A stretch of DNA of 64,000 bases. It comes from Effrenium voratum (taxonomy: Eukaryota > Sar > Dinophyceae > Suessiales > Symbiodiniaceae). The notes beneath the pieces are model-generated. The model saw nothing but the letters and a program-made list of their open reading frames with translations, did not search any database and was not told where the DNA came from. The position numbers and the translations under genes are program-made. Of the stretch, positions 9,545 through 22,164 are shown piece by piece. Within the stretch, counting starts at the first letter, position 1, and each line of letters begins with the position of its first letter. The DNA lies in NCBI GenBank assembly GCA_963377175.1, contig CAUJNA010001415.1, forward strand, positions 1 to 64,000. Reading direction: 5' to 3'.

Positions 9545-10269
9545 TACATCGACAGCGTGATCAAAGAGTCTGGAATGACCAACTGCAACACAATGACCAT
9601 TCCAGGAATCGCCCACTACAAACCAACAATGGAGGATGAAGCACTTCTTGACCACGAACAACACGGAAGGATTGTTTGCAAACTTCAATGGTTAGCATAC
9701 ACACGACCAGACATCGCACACTGTGCAAACAGCACCTGCGATTTTTCACCGAAGAAAGTCAAACATTTACTACGCAACTTGCACGGCACCAAGCACTACA
9801 AATTCACCATGAAACCAACAACAACACTCAGAGCAAACACCAACAACATCCTGGCTCTCGACGTTCATGTCGATGCCGACTGGGCAGGATTCCCTACTAC
9901 CAGGAAACCAATTCCAGGTTTCAACATCATTTTTTAGGAACAATGATTGCATTTGGCAGCAGAACCATAGCACTCAGCTCAGCAGAGTCTGAACTCTACG
10001 CCGTTTGCACCGGAGTTAATGGGGGACTACACCTCACAAACTTCCTACTTGAAACCAACATTTGCAGCAAGCTAAACCTACGCATCCACACAGACTCCAC
10101 AGCAGGCAAGAGCATTGCTACACGACAAGGCACTAGCAAACGAGCAAAGCACATCGACCTCAAATTTCTCTACGCACAAGACCTCATCAAACACGACATC
10201 GTCAGAATCCGTAAGATCAACACACTTCACAACAGCGTAGATTTGTTTACCAAATACATCAGCAAATAA
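9545..10269 (+). pseudogene. Copia RT C-terminus and RNase H (element 2, 3' part)
   Basis: The sequence resumes copia coding with MTIPGIAHYK, GRIVCKLQWLAYTRPDIAH and HLLRNLHGTKHYKF, then RNase H: VDADWAGFPTTRK, IALSSAESELYAV, HTDSTAGKSIATRQG, KHIDLKFLYAQD and DLFTKYISK before a stop at 10267-10269. One frame change lies near 9930. It is the continuation of the copia cut at 5574, with roughly 100 codons including the YVDD box lost. Confidence 0.85.
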
Positions 10270-11430
10270 ACACTACACAGACTCATCCAGAGCATTAGGA
10301 TACGCATTTTGTGTTCCACTGCAGCCATGGCCGCTCCGTCTACTGCCGATGCTACGATGGGAGATGCGACTACGCCTGACAGGGCGACTACACCTGAGGT
10401 GGCGGTCACCACAGTCTCCAGTGACCAATGAACTCCACCCCCTCAGACAACGAGTCCAACTACCGCTTCAATCCCTCCACGCCCGGCAACGTGGCTTACT
10501 ACAACCCTACCAGACAACCACTACTCCACCACTGCCTGACAACACACCCTACACTCAGTTTTTCATAGCACGTACACTGGAATAGTATCAACCACTCTCA
10601 GAACAACAAGAAACTCCATTTTCACACCTAGACTACACACGACCCATTCAATCCTTGGAGACCTCCGGATGCCACACTGCGATTCCACACTGCTCAACGC
10701 TTCACTACCTGAAGCCGCCAACGTCCACTACTACGACACAACTTCACTACACACTACCACTGGCAACAACACCAACTACGTCATCATCATTTTCCTCCAC
10801 TTCACCAAAGACTACATTTCCTACATGATGTCAGTACAACAGAACTACTACCTCCCAACTATACTACATCCACAGAGAATCTACAAGGCACCAACAACTA
10901 CAGCCTGAGGAATAACTATATTTGCAACTATCACACGCCACTACTTCCACCGGAACTACTCCACTACCTCTACCACCGCGACCAACTCCACGTCTTTCAA
11001 CACAAAGCCATTACTACCATCCTCTGCAAGACATCCAGGACTACAGTTTCACACTACTCACCATGACCAACCTTACCCAACACCACAAGGCACTACTACA
11101 TCGTTCCCTTAGGGACTACGACCAACATATGTCGTGCCCTGAGGTCGACAAACTACATGACAACCTTTTTCACCACCCACTACTGGACAGTCGACTACAG
11201 ATCGCCCAAGCCTACCGCTGGGCGCCACATGCTTCAGCGCCTGCTCTACCACAATGAGTAACTGCCCCACGAATCCAGCGCCACTACATCAAGCTGGAAC
11301 ATGAACAGTGCAAGCTACTACCTTTTTCTGACCACCGTAGAATTGAACAACAATGGTTTTCATCACTACTGTCAATCCATGTTTTGCACTTCAGTTGCAA
11401 AGGTATTACAAAGACCTTTTAATTGAGGGG
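10270..11430 (+). other. Copia 3' non-coding internal region, ACTAC-rich
   Basis: The stretch is unusually rich in act/cac/tac trinucleotides on the plus strand, resembling the copia linker near 4700-5000. No protein motif is visible. It sits between the RNase H stop and the proposed 3' LTR, so I read it as element-internal non-coding sequence. Confidence 0.5.
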
Positions 11431-11570
11431 CCGTGTCAAACTACATGCTTCACTTCCTGCATTCGTGTTGCATGTATGTTCACTACTGCAGGCCTTGAGC
11501 TCACTACATCGCATGAGCCAAAAGGTTGGCAGCTGCAGACTACATTGGTTGACTGTTTGTTAAGCCAGGC
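11431..11570 (+). repeat. Candidate 3' LTR of copia element 2 (or its start)
   Basis: The purine tract attgaggggccg (about 11421-11432) is followed by tgtcaaactacatg, a layout like a polypurine tract followed by an LTR beginning with TG. The phrase gcaggccttgagct followed by cactacat and gcagactaca recurs near 61146-61215, supporting a dispersed repeat. The right end is not defined. Confidence 0.4.
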
Positions 11571-12840
11571 AAGTCTGGCAGAACTTGCGTGGCGGGCAAG
11601 TCGGACGGACCAGGAAAGTCCGGGAAACCTGGCAAGCCAAAGCTGCCAAACGCTCCTGGTCGCAGCGCTCCACAATCCGGGCCCGCGTTGGCGAGCGCGG
11701 GCGCTCGCGCGACAAGCTTGGGGTTTGGATCTGTAAACGTCAGCAAGGTCCGCGGCCGCGAGGCGGGAAAGCCCGTCGGGGCGGGATGGAAGTGCGGGCC
11801 GCAGTGGCGCAGCTGCACCAGAGCACTTGCTTCCGGCGCCACTTGAGTTCGACAAGGCGTCCCTCGACCTGTATGCGCACTGCGCGGCAACTATTCCTCA
11901 CCGCAAGGCTCTGTGCAAAGCGGACGCGCTGGAGGCTTTTCAGCGCCAATAATTCTGTGAAACTTGCGGGGCGGCTGCGTGGCAGATTTCGCGCGCGGAC
12001 GGCAATCCTTGACTGCGACAGAGGCTGGCTGGCAGCCGTTGGGCGCGGCTACGGCGAGTCTCGCCTGCACCAGTGGCGCGGCGCTGGGCCCATGCGAAGC
12101 CAGGCTGCAGCCCGCATGGTGCAGCGTGTCAGCATGGGGCGTTCCACACAGATGCGCGCAGACTGAGGAGGGCTGCAGCCAGGTGCTAGGCAGGGACAAT
12201 GGGATGCAGATGCTGCACGAGGCTCTGCTGGCGCGGCTGCCGCTGCCTTGGGTGGCGCAGCTTCTGCCGGGTGGGAGCACAGCACACGGAGCACGCCTGC
12301 TGCACAAGGCGCGGACGCGCGGCAGGTGAAGCGAGCAGCGCGGCTGCAGCAGGCCTACGGCGTTCTAGGCTCTAGGGTTTCCGAAAACCCCCTCGCCTGC
12401 CTGTGTGTTCCGACACATGCGGAGTTGGGGCATGGTGCTGACACGCAGCAGAGCAGCATCTAGCTGACGCGTGTAACGCTTTCGGCGGGATGCTCGCCGC
12501 ACCGGACTGGCCTGGTGGAGCGGTGATCTCCCACTGCGGCTGAGCGTGCGGAGCGGCGATAGCTGCCGCGTCTCACGCTTTCGGCGCGACGCAGCACCGT
12601 GCGTGGGCCTTTCTGGTTGGTGGAGCAGCGATCTACCCCTGCGGCTGGGCGCGCTGAGCGGGGGCTGGCACACGGCGTGCTGGCGCTTGGGCGGAGGGCG
12701 CAAGAACGCCGACATGTCTCACACAGCGGCAGCTAGCCAACGCGTCTCACGGACGCGTCTCACGCGTTTGTCTCGCCACACGCGCGGCACAGAACCAGGG
12801 GCAAGCACTGACCTGCAAAGAGGGAACAGCGCCTAGTATG
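11571..12840. other. GC-rich region, possible exon debris
   Basis: Short coding-like stretches occur on the plus strand, for example LEFDKASLDLYAHCAATI near 11840-11895 and MQMLHEALLARLPLPWVAQL near 12205-12265, but no family was recognised and the frames do not join. Around 12470-12680 a module (gagcggcgatct / ctgcggctg.gcg) recurs imperfectly. Confidence 0.35.
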
Positions 12841-14070
12841 ACTTGAAGTTGAGTGTTCAAGTGGTGTCGGCGAGACCTAAGCCCACAAGGGAGGGGTTGG
12901 GTCTGTGTAGAGGCCTGGTTGGCATGATGAATGTTTGCACGCCCAGACCAGATGTCGCGAACTTGTCCCGGGGAAAGTGCTGCGCAAAAGGAGGCAAATG
13001 GAGATCCTAGAAGAAAAAAGAAAAACTGTTTTGACTAGATGTTGCTCACCTTGCGATTCGCTCCATGTGAAGTAGTTTTTCGCCAGCAGGCAAAGCACTC
13101 GCCTGTGAAGGCGATCCGCATTGTCATTTTGCGCATATGACGGTCCACGCTAAGCGTTTTTGGGGGAGGGAGCACGGTCAAGGTAGCCAGGCGAGGCTTG
13201 CCAATTGTTGGCCCCAGTTGTTCGTCGCAAGCAAGTTGCATTTTTTGGAACCAAACTGTGTAGGCACGAATTGCGCCAACGGTGTTGTTCGCCAGACTGC
13301 GTGTAGTTTCATTCACGTGTCAAAGGAATTTGGAGCGGCACAGGCCGTACCGGGAGATCGGTAGGTGTTAAGAGACGAATTTGTTGAAGTAGGGCGAGCC
13401 CAGTTTGGGCAAATGGTTTCATACCAAGGAGGACTGGACCATCTAATTTCACACCACGAGTTCGCGCTCCTTATAGAGCAGAGACTCTGAAGAGAAAGGC
13501 GTTTGCAGAGGTAGCTTCCCCATTTCATCCTGCCACACTTGTTCGTGATGCCCTTGTGTTGGTGCGAAGTAGAAGAGGCACATGCACAGACCACGTGGTG
13601 TAACATCGCACGGCGCTCGGACCAGAATTCGGCCGACGCGCCGTAGCTGCGCGGTCGTCCAGTTGACCAAAAAATAACTCGGCTGCGAAGGAGACGCTGC
13701 ACACGGCGAGGCCGAGCAAACGCTGTACGCAGAAAACAGAGGAAGAATGGGCCGTGCTGACAAACATCCAAGAAACGCCGTAAAGGGGCTACATTGCTGG
13801 TCGTCCTTGCAGCCGCCGTCATGTTGCAGTTGTCGGTTGCAAACAGCTAGTTTATGCGAAAGAATTAGTTTTCCAACCCGCTCGCGAAATCATCAGGAGA
13901 TTCTTTCATACACAGTTAAGGAACATACAGTAGCCGAAAAGTTTGCAGGCCAAATGATAGACAAAAACACATGTTTTATGGACAAACATGGTGTTAACAT
14001 ATAGATCGCTAACAATGTTTGAAGCGCAACCTCAACTTTTGCAGGCCAAACGTTTGACAAAGTTCTGAAA
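12841..14070. other. Intergenic or intronic sequence, no gene recognised
   Basis: A 169-codon minus-strand open frame (13313-13822) has ordinary composition but no motif I recognise. Tttgcaggccaaa recurs at about 13941 and 14040, near short phrases about falling roots such as gacaaa, hinting at a small local duplication. Nothing else is supported. Confidence 0.35.
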
Positions 14071-15200
14071 TAGTTGTGGACAATTTCCTGTAGCCGAGCG
14101 GTTTCACAAGCCTTCGAGCCCGCCAGCAGGTTGATCAAAGCCAACGGCGGCGACAACACTGAGAGCAAGAATCTTCGGGCGCATCTTTCACCAGACTCGC
14201 TTGAGCTCACAGAACGAGTTCCACCTGACCAACTCGTGAGATTCCTCCTTCCCGAGCACCGCGTAACTCTCGGCCCACTCGCCTGCGCATGGGCTGGCTG
14301 GCTCGGAATTGGCACAATCCAGTCACGCGCTGTCTATTGCAAACACAAAGCTTGCTGCCCACATGTTCATCGTGCTTTGCATCGCGTCGCCTTCCCGCCT
14401 TCCCCGGCAAGGCGGCCCCCTCCGTGGCCGCAGCTGCCCCGCCGATTCTCCCGCCAGAGCGCGCCGATCCGGGCCGATGCAAGGGACGGCACCGAAGGCA
14501 GCACCGAAGGCACGGAGGCGACCCCGTCGACCCCGTCGACCCCGTCGACTCCAAGGCCTCCAAGGCTAAGGCCTACAAGGCCATCAGCCTCGTACCAGTC
14601 CCCGCGGCTGGGTTTCCACGCGCGGCTCGTGAGCAGAGACAGCGGAAGCAGCTCGAAGCACAGCAAACATGCCTAGGTCGTGGCAGCCAAAGCAAGGCAC
14701 CGGAAAAACGATGAACAAGACAAAGAATGAAGTGTCAAAAGAATACTAATGACATTTTTGTTTAGAAAAAAAGAAGCTGGGCCCAACATGAGCTTGGACA
14801 TCTAAAAGTGCAACTTGCGGGTTCGAAGACGTGCCTTTTCTTCCATTCCCTGAAAGCATTCCGAAATGTCCTCGGGGAATATGTTGATAAATCCAACCTA
14901 CACTTCTCGTTTTCGGCGTGGGGATGCACCCCAAAGGGCCTAAACCGCAGCTGGAGCTGTGATATGGGGAGCCCCCACTCGAACAGCGCTTTTCCCGGGC
15001 GCGCTATTCGCAATCGGGGCAAAACTCGGGACACCTCACAAGGACCCCAGACCAGTTCCACTGTCGTCCTTGGGTTCCCGGACTCACCTGGCTTTTGAGT
15101 TCCAACTGACCTGACTGAATATTGGAATGGTAAACTTGCAAAAGCCCACTTTGCCACTCACCTTTCTGAGACGAGCTTTGAATAGCTTGCCGAACCGAAG
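14071..15200. other. Mixed region with a CGACCCCGT triplication, no gene recognised
   Basis: A short tandem repeat cgaccccgt occurs three times near 14518-14546, next to Ala/Lys-rich coding-like sequence. Open frames on both strands lack recognisable motifs. Confidence 0.35.
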
Positions 15201-15340
15201 CGTTTGGAGGGTGTCTCGCCGGTTTGTTCTTTCGTTTGCGAGAAACGGCTTTTTGTGGTTCCTTCTTATTTCCTTCAGCTTGGATTCATTCTTGCATTTT
15301 CCTCTCGTCTTTCCCTTCCGTCTCTCTTCTCTTCTCTTAA

Positions 15341-15500
15341 GCTCCTATCCTCTCAGCTCCTATCCTCTCAGCTCCTATCCTCTCAGCTCCTATCCTCTCA
15401 GCTCCTATCCTCTCAGCTCCTATCCTCTCAGCTCCTTTCCTCTCGTCGTTTCCTCTCGTCTTTTCCTCTCGTCTTTTCCTCTCGTCTTTTCCTCTCGTCT
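15341..15500. repeat. Two adjacent microsatellites, CTCCTATCCTCTCAG and TCCTCTCGTCTTT units
   Basis: Six to seven near-perfect 15-base units (agctcctatcctctc) at about 15341-15435 grade into five units of tcctctcgtcttt at about 15436-15500. They lie directly beside the probable exon at 15506-15605, so they appear to be intronic. Confidence 0.9.
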
Positions 15501-15505
15501 CAGCC

Positions 15506-18500
15506 CGGGCACGTTGCAGAGGGCGGCCTCGTCGGACTTCAGCAGATTTTGGCGCTGCACGAAGCTCATGGCCAAGCCCTGGAGGCACGTCACCGACACC
15601 AGCGCCTGCAAAAGGAAAGCGAAAAGAAGGAAGACAGAGGAAGACAAAGGAAGAGGAGATAAAGAAAGGAAAAGGAGAAAACACAAGGACGAATGACGAC
15701 ATGCGATGCGAGTTTGACACCAATAAACAAAAACCCAATGGGAAGTGTAGAATATGAGTGAAATTTAGCAAATTGAAGAATGGCCCTGCACTTCAATGGA
15801 CTGAAACACCAAAAACTCAAGGGAAACGCAATTTGAGTTCTAGTGGTTGGCTCAAAATATAAGGCTTACAGTATAGTTTGAATGCGATTTTTGTTGAAAA
15901 TTAAGTTTAGAGAATCAGGATTCAAATTGAATTCAAAGTAGAGTTCAACTAGCTCGGGCATAACGAAATTGATCAGAACTCGGCTTGGTTTGAGGCGCGT
16001 TTGACACACTCAGCTTGAGGCTGGGCTGATCGGATTTCGCTGGACTTTAAATTGGGGGAGGTCAATAGCTCTGGCTTGCGGTGGGTCTGGTCTGGTGGGA
16101 GTGTCGGTCCCTGACGCTGAAGGGTTGCCTGGCACTTGAAGGGGGTGGCAAGGCTACAATGAACCTGTCGGTTTGGGGTTTAGGCTTGAGTTCGCCAGGG
16201 TTACCCTTACGTCTTAAAGACGCTGAGTGTGCGGATCGATTGTGGGCCTTGCGCTTCCCGTGGGAAAATTCTAAGCGAAGCGCGCCCTGTGCTTCTTGGA
16301 GGCAGCGCTTCTCCTTGGGACCTGCGGTCCTTAGGCAGGTCCTGTTCAGACCGAAGGCTTGGCTCACACCGTCTGTCTCTCAGGGGGACGTTATCATGTG
16401 CTTGGCCTTATGCCTCTTGCGGGCTGCGCAGTGTTCCGCGGGCCCGCGTGCGCTTGGGGGCACACTCGCGCACCAAGTGCACGGGGAGAGAAACGTCTGG
16501 GATGAGTGTTGAAATGTATTGACAAAGAACTTAGAAAAGAACTTAGAATTCGAGACAGTGTGGTAATTGATCTCAGGCTTGAGCCTCGAAGTATGGAGTC
16601 CCCTGACCCGGACTCGAACTGGAAATGCCGATGCCATGTCCCCATCCGCCTTGACTCCAAGGAACTTAGGCAGTGGATCGAAACCTTGTAGTCGCAAGAT
16701 CTCGTGGAAGCCATGTTCAATGGCGATTAAGCTTAGAATTGCCTTGGCTTTGAAGTCACACATGAAGTCAACGCTTCGTATTGGCACTCAGAGTGTCATG
16801 CACAGTGGAGCATTCAGGATGCTTTGTGTTCCGCCTGATGCGCCACGTCACAATCGTTGATGTCACAAAGGCTGCTCCGTCCATGTGGGGCAGCAGTTGA
16901 CACGCCCACGGAGCTTTGTCACAAAGTTTGATGTGAAAGGGCTCATCTGCCAAGAATGTAATGGTAAGTGCAAACCTGGCAACGCACAGCCCGGGAGCCA
17001 TGAGCATGGGTGGGAAATTGGGAAAGCCTTGCTTCTTTCCCCTTCTTGCCGCCGAAGTTCAATGATTTTACGGCACAGGTGTAGACAAAGATTTTCACGC
17101 CTTCAGGGCCCACAAATGTCTGGGGCAAACCAGACAAAACGCATCAGCTGACCAAAGACTTGATTTACACATAGATACTGCAGGTACACGCTCATTTGAC
17201 CTCTAAGTTGCTGGCCGATACCCGTTGTGACTTCCAGTGGGCGGAACAGAAAGCGCTCGGGATCTCTGAAAATGCGGAGGTCCTCTTGCTTCAGCCGATC
17301 CAGGCTTGCAAGTGACGTTCGCAACAGTGGAATCTCTTGGCCTAAGATCTAGACTCCACGGAGCGCATCACGTCACACACGTTGCATACGTGGCATTCTC
17401 AAACCGCCTCAATCAAATGTTTAGCCAACTAAGTGGACTCCGTGGCGAAAACAGAGGGACAGGATGCATGAAAATCAGCAAGGCCGAAGCCTTCATTGAG
17501 CATTCGGGAGGCATGGCATGATTTCAATACATCAGACCTGTTCCTGAAATTCTGAACTATAGATCACACGAGGCTCGAGGTGAACTTCCGCCAGGCGCAA
17601 ACTCAGACCTTGGACGACCTTGAGAGTCAAGCCACGGATCTGGCGTCGAATCCGCATGAGGCACAAGCGGCCAAAGTTGTAGAGGGCCCAGGCTTCGTAC
17701 AAGTCTGCAAGCTCCAAGTTTGTGCTATACCGCTCCTTGGGTATGGCCAGCACCAGTGCTGAATCTGGAATTGAATGGATGGATCCTTGTTTGCTATACA
17801 GGCGGTTGCTGCATCTACAAATGTGATTCTCATAAGATGTACATGTTGACGGCCTAAGACTGGTGCCCTGGGCCGGGGATTGCACTAATTGAGCTTTAAA
17901 TTGCAGACGAGACTCTTGAGTCAGGTGCCTTGTCATTTCTAAAACATTGTCAGATACGGCACCTTCCATGAAAGCGCAGCCAGTCATCAGCACCAGCGTC
18001 TGAATCACGCAATCAAAGGCAAACACGCCATAAATCCTCGGGTCGAGTCTGAACTCAGCCTGTTCACCTGTCTCGCCTGCGCCTTCGGACTTCGGCTAGG
18101 TTCTCACTGAGCCGCAGGCAACGGCATGGTGGCCACTTGCATCGCCAGGTCGTGGCTGTGGGACGGGTACCACCGCAAGTCTGAAGCACGCAAGCACGTG
18201 CGCGGTGCCCAGTCACCAACATGGGTACCAAAAACATGTCGGCTTTAAGGCTCCGGTTCTCTCTTTACCCTCGCTCTCTTTCCGTGTTTCTTTGCCTGCC
18301 TGTCTCCTCTCAGTGCATACCAAATGCATCCTGATGATCAACGCGTCCCAAGAATTTGTTTTGCCTGTCTGTTACGCATTCTTTTTCCTGGCCTTGGTCG
18401 AAGGCTCGCTGGTGCACAATGTGATGGAGCCAGAGATGGCGAAGGGTCACCACCGCCGTGACGACGATCACCACGGGGCTGGCGATGGCCATCCAGCGGA

Positions 18501-18560
18501 GCACCTCCACCGTCCGACTGATCTCAGCCATCCGGGGCCTTCTTGAAAACGGCCACCGGG
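15506..18560 (-). CDS. Probable host gene of the OST-alpha/TMEM184 (Solute_trans_a) membrane family, several exons
   Basis: In minus-strand order I see coding islands with splice-like borders. About 18560-18420: a start MAEISRTVEVLRWMAI and a transmembrane segment (PVVIVVTAVVTLRHLWLHH). About 17765-17590: DSALVLAIPKERYS and DLYEAWALYNFGRLCL, the most diagnostic part, because this family has a DS-L--P then D-YEA--LY-F pattern. About 17330-17100: VYLQYLCVNQVFGQLM. About 16760-16690: KAKAILSLIAIEHGF. About 15605-15506: VTCLQGLAMSFVQRQN. Family proteins have about seven membrane segments and are transporters or membrane organisers. Exon borders are approximate, and some islands may be wrong. Confidence 0.5.
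15700..16060. other. Intron-like AT-rich spacer
   Basis: No coding motif, repeat or RNA signature was seen. The position between proposed exons suggests intron. Confidence 0.4.
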
Positions 18561-18699
18561 GAAAGTTCTCCGCATCCAGCCAATTGGTGGCCTGGAGACT
18601 TTGATATTTTCGAGCGCATGGCAAATCAGAACACCCAACGAAAACTAGTGCCTTGTAAGCAAAATTGTGGTGAGGACTGGGAAACTTCCCTGGCAACAC

Positions 18700-19190
18700 C
18701 CATCTCCTTTAGCAAGGGTTCACGTGCCAGTGGCCAGCACGTGCAAAGTGTCTCCTTTCACTTGACAATGCAAGTCGCTTGCATCAGGTCCCACATCTGC
18801 ATGCATGACTCCAGAAGCAAGAAGAGGAATACGGAGTGAAAAAGTACATACCTGGAAACAAATGCGACGCAGTGCATCTGAACACATGGCTGGCTGACTG
18901 CTTTCGAGCCACGGCTGAATCAGGAGTGCCACAGGCCGAGGCAAGCAGTGGATTTTCTGCTGGCGGTCTCGGTTGTTGCAAAGCCTGGCTGGAAGGCACG
19001 AAGATAGAGAAGTGAAGAAGAGTATTAAACAAGCATGGCGCAATACAGCAAAATATGGACACGCAAAGAGAAGTAGACGGAAGCAAGAATGTGAAGAAAC
19101 AGAAGTAAAGGATGTGCTTCGACATGCCTAGCGCCGGGCAGATTGAAACTGGGTTTGCGCAAGCAATAAATATCCGATAAACCACCCCCC
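18700..19190. other. Spacer upstream of the membrane-protein exons
   Basis: No recognisable gene. Short open frames on both strands lack motifs. Confidence 0.35.
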
Positions 19191-21410
19191 CTAACATGTG
19201 CTCACGTGGCCAACGCCGACGACGAGCTTAGCGGGGAAACCCCGCAAGCAAGCAAGCCAACGACCCAAGAGCCCTTTCTCCTCCAAGATGCTGTCGTGAC
19301 GGAAACGTTGATTTTGAGCCAAACAGCAGCAACCGAGGATAGCTCCTGAACCACCCCGCTTGCAGAACACATGGCCATTCACCCCCGCCGTAATCTGGAA
19401 TCCGTCGATCTGACACAACATCCGGCTCTTTCGTAGATGATCCCGGGGGTCGCGCCGAGGTCATCTTCGTCGCGTCCGTTCAAGATCATGCGGAAGATTA
19501 TCCGACAGGTAGCCCTCGTCGTCTGCCAGGCGATCACGCTCGTCAAAAGCTTCTGCGTCGATGCTCTCATTGAGCGCCTCAATGATTGAATTTGCCTTCT
19601 TGCATTTCGTTGCAGAGGGAAAGGCAAAGGCATGTTCAGGCGCAGTTAAGCCCTGGGTTGACAATAGCACGGGCACTCCGATTCTCAGCTTTTCCGCTCT
19701 GAACTGTTTCCTCCTTGCTGCGCTTGGCTTCAAGTCCGCTAGAGCTCCATCCCCGTAAGCTCACAATGTGACTCGGACCTTTCGTTGGAACCGTTGCCCT
19801 CCTCGACATTCATTAGAGCAGCGTTGGCATGAACCCAGCAGCACATTGGTAAACCCACGCGCGCAAGATTCTCCATCATCCAGTCGGTTGTGAATCTTTC
19901 GGCCAGACTCGGCAACCACAGAACATGGTTGATCTTCAGTTCCGCTCGTGCGTTGATCAGGTCAGGCGCATCGTCGGATGCGGCTTGTTTTGCCTTTCTC
20001 ACCCAGCGACATGCTTTGACATTGCTGATGGCGTCAGCACTCTTCCGTCCTGTCGGGGTGCCAGTATCACGCCAGAACATGTTTCGCGAACATGTTTACC
20101 GTCGACATACTTCTCGCTCGATGCCTCGACGAGGCAACAGATAACGGACTTCTGTATCTGTGTGTCAGCAGGTGCTTCAGAGTACTTGCATCGTTCTTTA
20201 GCACGCCGGATCTTGTCTTAATGGACGCTCCTTCACACACATCTCCAGCATCAGGACCGTCCCGCCGTCTGCGCCTTCGACATCTCCTGCTGCACCGTCA
20301 ACGATGTCGCCCTGCGGGTGCAACGGTGCAACAACCTGCCAAGCGCTATGGGAGGCTGGAAGCCAACGGCGTCACAAGGCGCAGCTTCAATGCGTCGCGT
20401 GAAGAACACCACCGTTTGCTCCTGAACACTGCCATCTTTTTGCATAAGCGCGGCAGCCCAGCGCGGCGCTCATTTATTGAACACCAAATCAGATGTTTTG
20501 AATTTCCACATCATCGCAAGCATTTCATGACCCTTCATGAGCTCGTGTTGCCTCTGCCGGCGTTCAGCAAAATGAGTGACATCCAAGAATGCATTTTTGG
20601 CATCGTCAGGAGCATTTCTGAGCATAGCTTGGTTGAAGTGTGATGAATCCGGAGTGACACAGCCAATCAAGAGTGGGAGAGATCTCAGATGACACAGCCA
20701 ACCATGTGTGCCAGGATTCCTTTACAGGATCCGCAGAGGCTTTGCTCCTGATCCCTACCCTCAGTTCCTTTCATTACTGCTTGATTGGTTTTGGTCAGCT
20801 TCTGCTTCTCAATCTTGACCTCGTCGCAATCGCCGCGCGCCTCTTCACAAATCTTCTTCAGGTAGTCTTCTTGATCCTCAGCTCGATCCGCCGGTTGCTG
20901 CAATAAAGCGCGGCTTTGCTTTCTTCCCTTGCTCGACCTCGATCAACTTGAATGGTGGCTTCACCATTTGCGATCATCTGATCGCGCTCTTCGAAGGATC
21001 CAGCAACATCCTTGCTCGCTTCCTGATGCGTCGTGGATTGCAGATTCGTTCACTCTTGACGCGAGCGCTTCAGGATTCTCTCGGATTGGACGATGTTGGC
21101 GTTGAGGCAATACCTTCCTCAACTCACGGGCGTAGACCAGCAGCGACTTCTTCTTCTTCCTCTTGCAGCCTATCGGCCTTTGCCTTGGCATCGGGACTTG
21201 ACACCATGCCTCAAGATTTGCCACCTTGCGATCAGCTTGCTCTTCGCACTCTGCCACCCTCCTTCTGTTCCCACATTTCATGTCCTGCGTGGGTCCATGA
21301 AGATATGGATCGATCTTGACTACGCCTCTGCAGCCGACTGGGCTGCCGCCATGGCGTGCAAGGCAATCACTAAAGGGTCCTCCATGGTTCCTTATCTGGA
21401 GCGTCACCAG
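19191..21410 (-). pseudogene. Decayed minus-strand coding region with coiled-coil segments
   Basis: Several minus-strand pieces read as protein but lie in shifting frames. About 21410-21080 is basic (GCKRKKKKSLLVYARELRK). About 21010-20980 reads GSFEERDQMIANGEAT. About 20900-20690 reads EDQEDYLKKICEEARGDCDE and EKQKLTKTNQ, a charged coiled-coil style common in large dinoflagellate proteins. About 20670-20470 reads DAKNAFLDVTHFAERR, and further pieces lie at 20080-19740 and 19730-19461. I cannot name the family or prove that the pieces belong to one gene. Confidence 0.35.
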
Positions 21411-22164
21411 GACAGCTCCGCTACCACGCTAAGAAACACGGCAGCTATTGGGCTCTTTTTGACATCGCTAAGGGCTGCGGCGCGCACGCACATTACTCAT
21501 GGCGCTTTACAGAAAAACTCAACAGAAAAGCATAATGCAGAGAAGCAAGGAAAAATACCCAAAAAAAGAAGAGAGCAGTACCGAGAAGCCAGGAACAGTA
21601 TGGAAGAGCATGCCAAATATTGAGCAGTATAGAGCTAAGCAAGGAGAAGTATGAAAGAGTATTGAGAAGCAGAATTAAGAGAAGTGACATGATCCGGACA
21701 AACTCCCCGGCCTCCGGTGGAGATGGTGGGCCAGGAAGACCAGCACTAGCCGTGCTCTCATCATAAGCCAAGCTAATCAGATTCAGAGCCGGCGCAATCA
21801 AAACGACACTTGCTGCAAACAACAGCAAAACAGCGATATGAAAAATGGAAACAAGGCAGGAAAAAGATTGAAACAAGAAAGCAAGAAATGGAACAATTGC
21901 AAGGAAGTCGCACGCTGCAACCTACAAGCTACAATCGAAACATCGCAGAATGTTTTCGCTCGTGAGACATGCCCACATCTTGAACCTATTCTCAGCCCTT
22001 GGAGAAGGCTGCCACCGCCAGAAGTACGCATAGCATCCTTGGGCTCAGCCCAAGACTTCGCAAAGAAAAAACTAAACAAACCGACGAGCGGCTGCCACGC
22101 AAAGTGACTTAGCACGCCGATGAGGTAGTACCTGGCAAGCCAACCGCAAGCAACCCTACGGGCT

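Noticed and set aside
13313..13822. 169-codon minus-strand frame
   Set aside because: No recognisable motif, and no support from neighbours or a repeat copy. Kept only as unassigned sequence.
15341..15500. Possible CRISPR-like array
   Set aside because: Units are directly contiguous with no unique spacers, in a eukaryotic intron-like context. The same applies to 35031-35110 and 46498-46572.
16600..16660. tRNA T-arm-like sequence on the minus strand (agttcgagtcc)
   Set aside because: No D-arm, anticodon stem or acceptor pairing was found at the expected distances. It overlaps a proposed exon region.
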